This document shows, piece after piece, positions 1 to 13,227 of a stretch of 64,000 bases of DNA. Location: NCBI RefSeq assembly GCF_034702125.1, contig NC_085865.1:25269067-25333066 (forward strand), given 5' to 3'. The stretch comes from Engraulis encrasicolus (taxonomy: Eukaryota; Chordata; Actinopteri; Clupeiformes; Engraulidae). The notes under the pieces were generated by a model. That model saw nothing but the letters and a program-made list of their open reading frames with translations. It did not search any database and was not told where the DNA came from. The position numbers and the translations under genes are program-made. Within the stretch, counting starts at the first letter, position 1; each line of letters opens with the position of its first letter.

Positions 1-153
1 CGTGCCTCGTGTCAGGCATGTTTGTTCAATGATCTACCTGTCAAGTCCTTTCTCCCCTCACTAGACAATACACAGTAAAAATGCAGCGTTAATGTAAAGA
101 AATGAACAGTGTTAACACTGATTTTCACATACTCTATAGGCCCCCAATGCATC

Positions 154-322
154 TTTTCAACTGCCGGTTTTCTGGCAGGCCTACAGCTCGATATAGCGCG
201 ACTCAGCTGCCACTTTTTGCTTTATGATTGAGCTGTGTTGTGCCTTTTCGAAAAGCAAAAAGTGGCTGCCGAGTCGCGCTGTGTGGAGCTGTAGGCCTAC
301 CAGAAAACCGGCAGTGGAAAAG
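154..322. repeat. Foldback repeat, ~70-bp arms
   Basis: Positions 154-223 and 251-322 are inverted copies of each other with few mismatches, around a loop of about 27 bases. Both arms hold the blocks CGGTTTTCTG, TAGGCCTACAGCTC or near variants, GCGCGACTC and CACTTTTTGCTTT. A transcript of either strand would fold into a long hairpin. It could be a small foldback DNA transposon; no convincing target duplication was seen. The short reading frames across it simply reflect the palindrome. Confidence 0.8.
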
Positions 323-683
323 AGGCATAAGTGAACCAAACTCACACACTCATTTCTGTTTTTGTTCATATTGTGAGTGTTACAACAAGACCCGGCTGCT
401 CTTTCTGGTCCTGTTGGGCTTTAATGGTGTCAGTCCTCTTTTTGGTCACACGCGGTCCTCCAGAGATTACATCCTTAATCCACTTAATCCTTAAGTGATT
501 ACACCTAGTCGCAGGTGAAACATGTCAGGACACAAACCATATACTGAGACCACATACTATGTGCTTTTACACATTACCAGGTCTGAGATTGCTTAAATGG
601 CTTCTTTAAGCCTTAAAGGGACCAAGTGTGAAAAATCCCTAAAAAGTGTTTAATCAACATTGCAAAACTTAGGGTGTATAAAG

Positions 684-1109
684 TAGGGCTTGACACTGGC
701 ACCTGCCAACCGGCCAAATGCTGATAAAACTTGGCTGTGGCTAATAATACTTTCGGTGTCACTAGCCAATTTGAGTGGCAGCCTATTGCTTATTCCTTGG
801 TATGACATATGTATCATAGTAGCCTATATTCTGTTATTTGCCCCTTGTGTATCAATTGTTTGTATTTAAGTTCAAGAAAAAGCTCAGTAACTCAGTCTCT
901 ATTTGCTTAATAGAATTTCATGTAGACCTCTATACACTCATCTTGCTCTAGCACCTCATCTTCTGAGGTAAGTCGTACACGATCATGACAATGAATAAAA
1001 GAAATAATAAAATAAAATCTGTGGCTAGTGGAATACCTGAATGGCTAGTGACTCGAGAAAATCACTAGCCACAGTGGCCAGTGGGTGAATACGTTAATGT
1101 CAAGCCTTG
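684..1109. mobile_element. Non-autonomous DNA transposon, AGGGCTTGACA ends
   Basis: The segment starts with AGGGCTTGACACTGGC and ends with the inverted form ATGTCAAGCCTTG. Near both ends are variants of GGCTAGTG/CACTAGCC and GCCACAGTGGCC. This looks like a short TIR element, possibly hAT-like, with no transposase. The flanks (GTATAAAG and GTAAAGAC) match only in part, so the target duplication is unclear. Confidence 0.5.
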
Positions 1110-2824
1110 GTAAAGACATCAGAATCTCCATATCACTACGCCAAAGTTACTGTTGGTGCTGCCGGTGCTGCCATTGCTGCCATTGCCGCTCTTACTGTCA
1201 GTGTTAATGGGCTTCTAAAGTCAAGTTACTTGGGAGCAGACAGAAAAAAACATCCAGCACATCGCCTGAAATGCACATAGTGTCAGTCAGTAAGAGGGGT
1301 TCACCCAGTAATAGAAGCCGAATCTTGAGGTGGGTGCGTGGGTGGGCACAGTCTCTGACTGTCAGGCCAAGGTTGTAATTTTTTAACCAGTATTGCCAGT
1401 GAAAACTGACAGCTGTTTAGACCAGGCTACAGTATTTTTTGACACAGTTAGACATTCACGTATCATAATGTACTTTGATGTCGCCGTGCTGTCTAAGCAG
1501 CAATTATTAGAGCGCTACGAAAATGAACTGAGAAAAGGAGACAGATCGACATTCTTAGTTTCCCCCTCGCAAGTCATTAAGGCATTTGCTCACAGATGGA
1601 ACATCTTTTTACAGAGATGACTCAGAATCCTTGCACTATATCCCCTCATTCATCTCATTCATGTGCTTCAATATATTCAAAGGAAGGATAAATATTTCAC
1701 AGTTCTGTGCAGAGGTATGAAAGAGAAACGTCTTTGACCCAACCGGTTCGCTAATGGTGCTTCTCCTCGTTGCAGAATTTCAGACACAAGTAAAGGTCCC
1801 ATTATGCCCTTGCTGAAGAGCCTTTATCAGAGAAAGCAATCGTAACATAGTCTTAAAAGGCTGAATCAGCCCCACCCAAAAGAGTGTTCACTCAATGAAA
1901 GCTTAAGGTATTGGCAGAGAGATTTGATCTAAATCTACTGAGCTGGTTGATTTAAAGTTCATACCAAATCTGGCTACTGCTTGCTATCGTGAAAAGTGAT
2001 GTCTTCTGCTGTGGCAGATGATGGACTGTCAAAGATGTTCTAACGTTTTCTTTCCTGACTATATCTAGATTTTGGATGACATACATACTGAAACCTGAAG
2101 GTTATGCCCATGGATTTGTCTGTGTATTGGCAATGTGCTCTAAATAGTTCATATTTATATTATTACTATACAGTATGTATGTGGACATGCAATCCCTCGA
2201 AAACCAGATGTCCCCATCTGAGGGGGTTATCCTTAATAAAGGTGAATTTCTGTATGTGTTTTTTTAATATGCTGTGCAACTCATGTACAAGATGTTCACT
2301 TGTCATCATGACACTGTGTTAGCATAGTCTATCTGTTAGTCAGGGTTAAATACGACATGAAACACAGAGCAAACATTTCAAGGGAACACCTACATCCACC
2401 ATGGACACACCTGATTTACTGATTGAAAATCACACATGCAGTTATTTCCCTCATTAGAGCTACCTGATGCGAAACTTCAGTGATTACCAAAAACAAAAAC
2501 AAACAAACAAATAAACAAAAACAGAACAAAATAGGATCATCAAACAAAGTAAGAACACCTCTCTTAACCATCTCCTTACTTCAAATAAGCTTTTTGTGTA
2601 TGATGATAAATAGCCTAAATAAAACGAGAGCAAATTTCAACACATTGTTTTGTTGCCAACGTGCCATTCCACTCTGCTATGAATGAGTGGGCAAGTTGTG
2701 TACAGCATGTGGTGTCAGTAAAGCATATGCTGGATGTCATGAGTAGCTGTGAAGAATGCCATGGCCCATCTATTTCACTAATATCATAACACTGCTTTAG
2801 AAGGCAGAGCAGCTCCCAGCTTGA
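1110..2824. other. Unique sequence, no gene seen
   Basis: This is AT-rich intergenic sequence. The few open frames are under 80 codons and resemble no family I know. A short A-rich stretch near 2485-2530 gives a lysine/asparagine-rich shadow frame. Confidence 0.5.
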
Positions 2825-2825
2825 G

Positions 2826-2857
<32 letters not shown>

Positions 2858-3207
2858 TGCGTGTGTTTGCCTGTGTGTGCGTGTCTGTGTGCCTGTGTGT
2901 GCTCGTGCGCGTGCACTTGTTCATGGGTGTGTTTGTTTGTTTGTTTGTGTTCCATGCAGGCAAAGGTAGTGTGAATGACGGGCGAGTTAAAGCGTTGTGA
3001 GTGAATGCAGTGATGCCCCCGCCCCCTGCTGCTGCTGCCTGGGGGTGACTGGCCCTAGCTGTAGGTGAGATGGACAAGCTGGCCCCATGGGTCACAACAC
3101 ACACGCACACACACGCACCGACACACGCATATGCCATTACACAAACGCGCGCACATGCAGACACATATACACACGCACGCACGCAAGCACACATGCACGC
3201 ACGCACG

Positions 3208-3238
<31 letters not shown>

Positions 3239-3410
3239 TTCTACGGGAGGGAGTGAGGCAGCAAGTTACAGTAAAGCAAAAGTGGTGAAATTCAGACAGA
3301 CTGCAACAAGACAGACACACACACACACACACACAAACACACACATGGATAGACAAGCATGCACGAATGAATGACAGCACAGACACACAAATATAGACAT
3401 AGCCTACATC
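2825..3410. repeat. Compound TG/CA microsatellite region
   Basis: An interrupted TG-rich block (about 2825-2950) is followed by unique sequence and then interrupted CA blocks (about 3096-3235 and 3317-3348). GTGC/GCAC interruptions are common. Because the TG block precedes the CA blocks, single strands could partly fold on themselves. Cys-Val and His-Thr open frames here are artefacts. Confidence 0.9.
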
Positions 3411-3460
3411 AAAATGGTACATAGTAGGTCTATATACAGTACAAAGTATATAATGTAGCC

Positions 3461-3975
3461 TATACTGCCCTACAATTTCAGAACGCAGTATAATTCAAAA
3501 TGGCAAACTGAGAAAAAAGGCTTTAAAGTTTCCTTTCTGGCCACGCAACTGTGTTGGAGGTTAAGTGGTGATGACACTTCCATATAATACTTTTTTATGG
3601 TGGATATTTATGCACACAAGAAAAAAGTAAAAAAAACAACATTCTCATTACTTTTTAGCTGAAAAATCATTATACTGCGTTCTGTTGTGGTATTACTGTC
3701 TACACCAAAACCACGGTGTCAATGGAGAAGTGCAGTACACTATAATGCGCATTATACTGCGTTTTTGGCTAGTACGACTTCTAAACCAACCTACCACCTC
3801 CTAAAACCAAAAAGCGCAGTATAATCAGTTTTTAATCGTTTTTTTCTGAAACGGGACCAAGTTGGACCAAAACATTTTAACACAAGAAAAAGAAGGTATT
3901 TTAAAGCCAATTTCCGGTCTAAACCCATTTCGACCATTTTCAAGATACTGCGTTCTGATATTGTAGGGCAGTATA
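3461..3975. mobile_element. MITE with TACTGCCCTACAA ends, TA target
   Basis: Inverted ends of about 30 bp lie at 3461-3492 and 3946-3975 (TACTGCCCTACAAT... and the reverse complement), flanked by TA. The interior repeats short GCAGTATAAT/ATTATACTGC words several times. No coding capacity. The end sequence resembles that of the element at 17664-17920. The superfamily is uncertain; a TA target would fit Tc1/mariner. Confidence 0.7.
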
Positions 3976-3997
3976 GTAGGCCTATATATAGTATGTA

Positions 3998-4156
3998 AGG
4001 GTTAACGTTCGGCGAGAAGGTCGCTACCGTGGAATAGCAGCACGACAGAGAGAATCTTTAGACCCCGACGCGGAGCGGAGGGGTGTTGTTCTCTCTGAAG
4101 TGCTGCTATTCCACAAAGCGACCGACTCGCCGAACGTTAACCCGCTTATTATATGG
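3998..4156. repeat. Foldback with GTTAACGTTCGGCGAG arms
   Basis: The arm at about 4000-4050 (GTTAACGTTCGGCGAG, GGTCGCT, TGGAATAGCAGCAC) recurs inverted at about 4099-4143. The loop holds ACCCCGACGCGGAGCGGAG. The outer bases run into TTATTATATGG, the inverted form of CCATATAATAA seen at 4470 and 4723. This looks like one end or a deletion derivative of a TIR transposon. Confidence 0.7.
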
Positions 4157-4349
4157 ATATACTTAAATGATTCACACATGGCGGGGACATTTCTGTAGGC
4201 CTATTTAATGTTAAGTTTATTATAGTTTTTCATGTCAAAAGATTGTTGCTGCGCAAAACAAAACAGTGCCGTTGTGGAACACCGCTAGGCAACAGCTAGG
4301 TAGCCAGGACAACAGGTGTTGTCTATCACAGCAGCTGATTAGAGTCTTG

Positions 4350-4735
4350 TTGAAAAGTCGCTTTAGCAGTGAAAAGTCTTGTTGCCATTGACAGCTATCG
4401 AAAAATAACAGACGTGCGAACGTTGGGGAGACCCACTGAAATGAATGGAGCATTCGACTGATGACGTCACACCATATAATAAGCAAGGGTTAACGTTCGG
4501 CGAGAAGGTCGCTACCGTGGAATAGTAGCACGACAGAGAGAATCTTTAGACCCCGACGCGGAGCGGAGTCTTGTTGAAAAGTCGCTTTAGCAGTGAAAAG
4601 TCTTGTTGCCATTGACAGCGGTCTGTTATAGACCAACACGTCCGTTATCGAAAAATAACAGACGTGCGAACGTTGGGGAGCCCAGTTGAAATGAATGGAG
4701 CATTCGACCGATGACGTCACACCATATAATAAATA
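4350..4735. repeat. Duplicated transposon-like segments
   Basis: The block starting GAGTCTTGTTGAAAAGTCGC (about 4350-4483) recurs at about 4566-4732 with the same order of words, including CAGACGTGCGAACGTTGG and GATGACGTCACACC, and the same ending CCATATAATAA. Between the two lies a second copy of the 4000-4080 foldback arm at 4489-4569. The whole of 3998-4735 is therefore a rearranged set of one repeat family. Confidence 0.7.
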
Positions 4736-4752
4736 GTAATAACACATAGTGG

Positions 4753-4754
<2 letters not shown>

Positions 4755-4831
<77 letters not shown>
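4755..4831. repeat. (CA)n microsatellite, ~76 bp
   Basis: An uninterrupted CA dinucleotide run of about 38 units follows GTGGAG. It produces only Cys-Val and His-Thr shadow frames. Confidence 0.97.
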
Positions 4832-4833
<2 letters not shown>

Positions 4834-5094
4834 ATACATAAATGCAAGTAGCTGTAATTTAACCGCTCACCCTGGCCTCTGAATGGACAAAACTAAAGCA
4901 TGTACACTTTTCTAACCCCATACAGAGCCAGGTGAAGGCTATTATACTGGAGCAGAGAGAAATACTGTAGAGAAGGAAGGAGAAATAGAGAGATAGAGAG
5001 GGAAATAGAAAAAGGGAGAGAGAAATATAGAGGTATAGAGAGGGAAGAGAGTACCAAAAAGTAAGACAGATGTATTTGAGATAAGAGGATTACA

Positions 5095-5133
<39 letters not shown>

Positions 5134-5895
5134 TGCGTCCATTGAGATTCTGAATGGCCCTGTAATTCTCCCGGGAGGCCCGTTGTATCGGGGGTGCTAA
5201 TCTGAGCTTCCAAAGTCAAAGAGAGAATTTCAAAGAGCAGCAGACTACATGTAGGCAGCACAGATGGCCAAATGGTTTTTATGGCGGATAGAATACAGAA
5301 AAAAAAAACGCTAGGCTACGGCTTGAGGAAGGAGATGTCACTGCATGACAATAGCTTGTATTTATTCAATTATTTGTTTATTTTTATAACATTTTTATAT
5401 GTGTGTTCTTCAAAGAAGGGCAGAGGTAAAGAGGGAAAGTATTCTTCATCCAAGTCAAAGTATACAAGTCCATACCAAAGTGCGAGGGCAGGTTTTGACA
5501 TTTCGAGGCCCTAGTAAGAACCCTGTTCAGGTTCATCTGGATGCGCTCTCTTCCCGGAGTGTGCGGCGGCTTTGCTTTGCTTTCTATAACGGACCTCAAA
5601 GCTCTTTCTCATAATTTGACTAATACGACAGCACGAATAGGACGCTGCCCTACAATTACCCCACATTAAAGTCTCCAGCAGTTATCAAAACTTCAAACTG
5701 AAATGGCAAATTCTCGCTAGAAAGTTCTTTTAATCCTCTATCACATTATTATATATTTTTCACTCTCTTCTTCATCTGGGGGAGAGAAAAAAAATCATGT
5801 CACCGTGCTGTCGACGAGAGTGCACACTAATGGGGTCGGTAGTGCAATGTACAGCAGGCGGAGAGGTCATAGACATCCAGGAACGGCAGAGGTTT

Positions 5896-5975
<80 letters not shown>

Positions 5976-6764
5976 TTTTTCCTCAGCACCAAAAGGGCTT
6001 AGCGGGTAAAGCCTGGTGGAAAATGACATGAACACAGAGGATGCGGTAATTACTCTTTGACAGAAAACTTAATAACCCCAACGAGGGCTAAGCTCTCTCC
6101 CCACAGCCCACAGTCAGGCCACGGCTCGGCCATGCGGTACCGACCAACAAGCGTGAAGCGTGAACCAACCGAGTCGGCCATGACTGAGGGAGAAAGGAGA
6201 CAAGATAAGGCGGATGAATGAGACAAAAAAATAATAAATACACAGAGAAACAACACCCCCCCAAAGTTATCAGTGTAAACAACTGTCAAATTCACCTTCA
6301 TGTTTTTACTTTTATTTTATTTTTTTAAATAAATGACCATCAGTCAAGTTTGAAGGCAAAAAGGGAAAATATCAGTGACGTGACGCTGACATGAGCCTCA
6401 ATGATACTGTCCTCCCTTTTAATCCCAAACACGACACGCCAGCCTTCCACATATTTTTATTGGGTATCAATAGTCGGGCCTGTGAGATTTTGGCATTTGT
6501 CAGTTACATCAGGGATTTGTGCTGCCATGCTATCTTCTTTGGGTCATTTAATTTATTAAAGCAGGCCAAAAAGCCAGTAAAGTAAACTTTGAATTAATGT
6601 CTAATGTTTTTTTTTTAATTTCCATTTTTTTTCTCATCATTTCAGGTGACAGCGACAATGCGGTTTTGATTGGCCCTCTTATCTTGGCTTAAACTCACAG
6701 GTAGAAAACAATTGGATTTGCCACAGGCAAAATAAGGGTTCAGAAAATAATAGGACAGAAGTTA
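4832..6764. other. Unique sequence with (TC)n tracts
   Basis: Mostly single-copy sequence with (TC)n runs at 5096-5128 and 5897-5972 and a purine-rich GAGAGA-like block at about 4955-5050. No coding region could be recognised. The blocks near 6050-6200 and 6380-6600 have mixed composition and could be non-coding regulatory DNA, which sequence alone cannot show. Confidence 0.5.
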
Positions 6765-7250
<486 letters not shown>

Positions 7251-7520
7251 TGCACTTTCTCTCTAATCTCTCTATTTTTTAGGTTGAAATTAGAATTAGT
7301 GCTGGCTGAAGGGCAGGAGGTCGCGGTTCTCTCGGCGACTGGCTCGTTTCGCGGTTTCGTTGTGGGATCGATGGAGCGCGTCCTAGAGCTTGTCTTCTGA
7401 AAGACTCATCACTCATAATTTTCATTAGGGCGGCCCCGCCGTGCCCTGGCAAATCTGTCACTCTACAGGAGTCTGATTAACGCTCATGAACTGTGCCGCC
7501 GCCACCGTCGGTATCCAGCC
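7251..7520. other. Short unique spacer
   Basis: About 270 bp of mixed sequence between microsatellites, moderately GC-rich near 7310-7500 and without a recognisable gene. Confidence 0.5.
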
Positions 7521-7703
7521 ACACACACACGCATACACACACACATACGTACATACATACACACACACACAAACCCACACACACACTCATGCATCCATAT
7601 ACGCATCATGCACACACACACACAGGCACACAGACAGAGACACACACATACACTCATGCACGCATACAGGCGTGCACTCATATACTCATCATGCACGCAC
7701 GCA

Positions 7704-7774
<71 letters not shown>

Positions 7775-7790
7775 ACGCACACGCACACGC

Positions 7791-7831
<41 letters not shown>
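7521..7831. repeat. Complex CA/CACG microsatellite
   Basis: An interrupted CA region with CATA and CACG variants is followed by a purer run (about 7708-7830), which contains an inner block of ACACGC units. Confidence 0.95.
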
Positions 7832-9124
7832 ACACCTCAGGTCTCACACTATTCTCAAGGCCCTCCATCGTCAATCATCGCTGCCATGCTCTCTGGACGC
7901 TGTTTGATCTGCTTTTCCATAAATCTACATTTTTTTCTTTCCTAAAGTTAAGTTTTTGACAGAATTCTTTGCTGGAGTTGCTTCACACCTTTTTTCTACG
8001 CTTTGAGTCTTGTTTTTGTTCTCTGCTCAGGATGGCAAATGTTTTTCCACTGCCAATACATCATAGATCGAAGGTCGAATGCTATTGGAGTCTAGATAAG
8101 GTTGTTTTTGCTCTGTGGTGCAGAGAGAGATATCGCTGCCTTTATCATGTAGGTTAGCAGGGGGATCACTGAGCAATCAAAATGAATATCATCAAAGGAC
8201 TATGATGAATCAAAGGACTTTGTTTATTGGAAACTGAAGCGAAACTGAAGCTTGAATTCCAATATACACGTACAGTACGTACGTATATTCATAGCTACAG
8301 TAGAAAGGCATGACTTGATTCACAAATTGTAAAGCATATCATAAATAGGGTATGCTGTGCAATAAAAGAAATGCATTTATTACCATAAATACTATTTTAT
8401 GATGTAGAGGAGGTTGGCAAAACATGTTATTTGTCAAACCAAAGGTCTGTGGGTCCCATTAGAGTGATCTATTCATTCTATCCCAAGGCCTTGCGCCAAT
8501 TATCTGAAGAACAGCACACCTAATAAGAAGTATCAGACAAGACACGAGATGAGATGAGTCATCAAGTCAAACCAAACAACTTTTAAGCAGAAGAAATTTG
8601 TATTTCAGTCCGATAATTGTGTTCGTCCTGAATAATGTGTTTCCAGACGCAGGTGCATCCTTACCTGCCAAGGGGAGGATGCACTCAAATTAAGAGTGAC
8701 TGTTTTTATCAAATGGGTACAAGCTGCATAATGTGTTTCTTAATGGCTTTCCCTCTGTATGCTCTCCATCCTCACTCCCATAGAGGGAACGATGCCGCTG
8801 CCTCTGTGGTGCGTAGACAATAATAATGCAGACGACCGGACTATTTATAACCACAGTGTGAACACCCAGTGGCTTTCAATCCGCAGCACTCTTAACTGCA
8901 GGCAGCCATGCGACCGGCAACGCTCGGATAGGCCTCTCGCGAAAGCCTCCCTCCCGTCATGTGCATCCGTCTCTTTTTGGTTGAGAGAGGGACTCAATGA
9001 TGAGCTCAATTACCCCTTAATCGCCCGCTATTGCTTTTGTACAAATGGAAGTGTTGCTGCCACAGAACGTGACACTGCATACACGCACACGCACACGGCA
9101 AAAACCTGAAGTGATAGTACGAGA
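7832..9124. other. Unique sequence, no gene seen
   Basis: Single-copy sequence without a credible coding region. The 8270-8290 part holds overlapping GTACGTACGTA palindromic words. The 8980-9050 part (GAGCTCAATTACCCCTTAATC) is of a style often seen in conserved non-coding DNA. Confidence 0.45.
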
Positions 9125-9318
9125 CAGGCCCGTCACAACCAGGCAAGCAAATTAGGCAATTGCCCAGGGCCCACGGATGAAACGGGGGCACCTGCTAATA
9201 ACAGGTTGTGAAGGCTACTTGTATTTAAATTACAGCAATGACAACTTTGTGAGTGTTGCAGCATTTTCACTAAATTCAGTGACTGCCTAGGGCTTCCAAA
9301 TACCTTCAAACGGCCCTG
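9125..9318 (+). mobile_element. hAT-like short element, CAGGCC...GGCCCTG
   Basis: The segment starts CAGGCCCGTCACAACCAGG and ends AAACGGCCCTG. The flanks GTACGAGA and GTATGAGG agree at six of eight positions, as expected for an old 8-bp hAT target duplication. Its interior (GCAAATTAGGCAATTGCCCAG) matches the copies at 10881 and 37520. No transposase. Confidence 0.65.
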
Positions 9319-10472
9319 GTATGAGGAGAGGCGGATGAAAAATAGCTCTGACAAACCACGTCGGTTTAGCTTCCATGCCAGGCCGCGCTAGTTATCTTCT
9401 GTGTGTGCCCTATGGCAAATCACAAGTGCTGCTGAAGTCTTCGCAACACTTAATATACCAAAAACCCAGGCCTACCACACAGTCAGATGTAATTAAGGTT
9501 GTTTTTGAGGCGCTAACGCTGGTTTATTTAGAGCACATTAGGAAAGCCAGAGGCTAGCACAGCAGATCCCGTTAGATGAAATTTGCGATGTGGAGGTGGT
9601 AAGCGAGGATGGGAGGAGGTACATTAACAAACACGCTTGAACTGTCGGAGGATAAAAGTTTCACTTTTCTAGCTGAGGTCAAATAAAACATTTTATGAAA
9701 TACACATCCTTTTGATTCCAAGGTCTGTTTGGCCAAGCTTAGCAAAGAGGTGGATTGCTGGAACTCTGTATTTTTTTCTCTGCGTATACAGTGGGACAAT
9801 AGTCGACTGAAAAATGTAGAAGGCCGGAACACTTTGAACAGCGAACATTACATGACATGGGGCCTCTTCTAAAGTGAGTATCTGGCCAATACACAGTTAT
9901 GTAGGAGGAACGTACAGGTCAGATGTACTGGGCAACGTCATAGAAAAAAAAAGAGCACTGGCCATTGAGAGTTAACTGTGGGCGACATAACAAATTATAG
10001 ATTACCTTTCAAAAAAGAAAAATACAATTGTTGAACTGTGTAAAAATATAAAAAAAATAAAAAAATCTGTGGGAGTAAGTGCAAGCTCTTCTCCTCTTCT
10101 CCTAAGCTCCTCTTTTTTGCTATATACTGTAGTGTACAAAACATGCTGAAGTGAAGAGTTTTTTATATGTTGGCGGCGGGGTTGGGTGGTGGAGCAGTAT
10201 GACAATATGCATTAGACGTCTGACCAAACAGTAACACAACACAGAGGACTGCCCACCCACCACCATGGCCACTTTGATGTTGATGTGACTTCAACAGTTT
10301 TCTTTTGGGGTGTGTATATATATTTTTCAATATAACTTCAGTGCTGTACATGGTCTCTAAATCTCTGGACCTGCTTGAAGTCAATGCATTCAGACGGCTG
10401 GGTTTTGTTCACTCTCTCTCACTGTGATTTTAAGCAGCGTGTGAGCAGTGTGTTGTCACATGCCTCGGCTGT
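9319..10472. other. Unique sequence, no gene seen
   Basis: AT-rich single-copy sequence. Open frames are short and of no recognised family. Confidence 0.45.
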
Positions 10473-10516
10473 GCCACCGCCACCACCACCACCACCACCA
10501 CCACCTCCACCACCGT
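10473..10516. repeat. (CCA)n triplet repeat
   Basis: About 14 units of a CAC/CCA triplet, slightly interrupted. It gives poly-His or poly-Val shadow frames. Confidence 0.9.
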
Positions 10517-10880
10517 GACTGCCACTACTGTCGCCAACAGAGTCATCTGGACGGACCGCCAGTGAATAATGCTATAATAAAGTGTATCCCCTCCACAAGC
10601 AAACACAAAGAGACTGGCTCCCTGATTTATTGTTCCCGCTATGCAGGTAGGGGAGGGGTGTGGCAATGGCGATGGGGATGAGGGTGTGGGGGACTTTCAT
10701 CCTTGATCTGTCAAAGGGTTTTAGCGCCAACAAAAGCCTCCTCCTATTTCTCTTTTTTTTGTAACAATCTCCGCACACTCACACACACACATACCACTTT
10801 ACGGCACCACCGAGGGACACTCTTCATTGGGATCCAGATTGCTTCTCCGACCCAGAGTGCTGCCGTTCATGCCAGCAGCC

Positions 10881-11143
10881 CAGGCCTGCCAGTCACAACC
10901 AGTCAAGCAAACTAGGCACTTGCCTAGAGCCCCAATCTGAAAGGGGGGGCCCTGATAATGACAGCAGCAGATGACAGCGATGACAACTTGTGGCAAAACC
11001 TCCCTCAAAGCAATGCTGAAAGGATGTGATGATTAGGGGATCAACATCTATCTTGAGGGGGGCCCTCCCTGATAGTATTGAAAGAGGAAAAGACCCAAAG
11101 TCCATCTTTGCCGAGGGCCCCTAAATACCTTGAGATGACCCTG
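10881..11143 (+). mobile_element. hAT-like element, same family as 9125
   Basis: It opens CAGGCCTGCCAGTCACAACC and closes TGAGATGACCCTG. Inner words AAACTAGGCACTTGCC and GAGGGCCCCTAAATACC match the copies at 9125-9318 and 37520-37637. The target duplication is not clear: TGCCAGC occurs on both flanks but is displaced on the left. The element is longer than its relatives and has no coding capacity. Confidence 0.55.
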
Positions 11144-11471
11144 GTGCCAGCTCAGCCAGTTAGCCAGCACCGTTCCCTTTAAGGTTACAGGACTGAAGGA
11201 GAGGCGCAATGAAGCTGAGCTGACTTTTTTCATCTGGGCAAATTCTTCCCACAATTTATTCTCTGTTTTCTTCTCCTCCTCCTTTTTCTTCTCCTCCTTC
11301 TACCTCCCCCTTCTCTCATGAGGCAAATTATCTCTTGAGGGAAGCAGGGAAGCAGGAGCTTTTTCATGGCTGGATGACAGAAGTCATCTTTGGGAATAGT
11401 GTGTAAGAAGGCCCAATTGCCTTCCTGGCTCCAATTGTGAGCATAGATAAGCCCATGCCTCCCCGGACAAA

Positions 11472-11653
<182 letters not shown>

Positions 11654-13227
11654 ATCAATGCTTCCTAGGACAAGCGCACACACACACAAGCGCACCAACC
11701 AGTGTGTGTCCAGTTGTCAAGGAAACAGCCTCAAGATTGCCATGTATCCAAACACCATTGTCGCTAGGAGGAAATGGTGTTTTTTTTTTTTTTTTTTACT
11801 ATTCTCTGACAATGCAGAGAGGCTTGCTGTTAAACAAAGGGCTCCGTGTAGCTTTCATACATGCAAGACCACACAATAAGAAAACAAAAAGCTGTCTTTT
11901 GTGAATTAAATTTAATTTCAGCTCTATTTTCTTGCACAGTATGCTCCTGTGTGCCATGGAGAAAGCAGTGTGTTTTGTGCTTTGTTCTGTGCCTATGGAG
12001 CGAGAGCAGCGGGCTGTTGCTTTTTGCAGACTGACAGTGCCCTATATTTTCAGGGATGCTATCTTGCCCACCTTGCTGAGTGTTTGCAATGCTGGAAGCA
12101 TGTTTCCTCAAAATTGGTCACACGTTGTGACTGCAGGTGCCTCCCCAGTATGAATAGGCAATAGGGTGAAATACAGGTCAAGGCAACGCAGAAAGAAATT
12201 TAGCTTTCTCTGGATGAAAGATTTTGTGAGTTCTTAAAGATAAAATTTGGATGTAATTAATGCATAGTCACACAGGGCTATTTCCAGTTTATATCAGTGC
12301 TAATCCAAGATGAAAGAATCCAAATTGATGACCACGGAGCTGAATAAACACCCTCCAATGTGCTATAATCTGTTCTCTGATTTGAGCTACAGTGCATTGC
12401 ATGAAGCAGGCTACTAGCACCGCGTGACATCCCATTGTTCTGATACCACTACCAGTGGTTGTGCTAAGACCTTAGTCATTGTTTCTACACCACATCTTTG
12501 CATTGTCTTCTATTGCACACACACACACATATATATATGTCTCCCTCTCTCCCTCTCTTACTTTGAGTGGTTTATTGGGCTATTAACGGGAAACCTTCAA
12601 GATATTTTGGGCAACCCCTGTACAGAGTGTGGCCTAGGCATTACACACTATTACAAGCTAATCTATTGTCACTCTCTAAGCATCGTCTGCTAATTAGCCA
12701 AGAGCCTATTGTCTCAGCCCTCTCACATGCGCTGTGCCACACGTCATCTTGAACACACAAGCGTGACTCCTACAAGGACACCATCTTAACATGAACACAC
12801 CGACGTGTCCCGCCACTAGCCGTCATCTTGTTTAGGCTGCACACGCAGGCATGCATGCATGCATGCACACACACTTGCATTTTCTCGTTGCTGTTTTTTT
12901 ATTCACCAAGTCAAACATTGAAGAATTCTCAATTGCCTTCAGGTAAGTTCCCGTATGTGTGTGCACACCAGTGATTCACAGCATACAGGGTTTTGACTGC
13001 AGTACTGAGGATGATTGGGTGGACATAATACGTAGAGCTTGCTACCTGTGTTTGGTAATTTCTCGCTAAATATTGGGATTAATACCTAAAGATTTTATAT
13101 GATCTTTACTTACATTGATTCAGTTATCAATCATTGTGTGGAGTAGTAGTATTAGTTTTGTTATGAAGTGTAGCTTCATAATTGTTGATGTGTAACATTA
13201 TGTGTGGCAACAACTAGATGTCTGGAC
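11654..13227. other. Unique sequence, no gene seen
   Basis: Single-copy sequence with a poly(T) run at about 11779-11798 and GCATGCAT repeats at 12850-12866. No recognisable product. The 155-codon frame crossing 11437-11904 is mostly CA-repeat translation. Confidence 0.45.

Noticed and set aside
7484..7959. Long frames of His-Thr, Cys-Val, Leu-Ser, Arg-Glu, Phe or Lys runs here and throughout the window
   Set aside because: They are translations of dinucleotide or trinucleotide repeats, present in several frames and on both strands at once.
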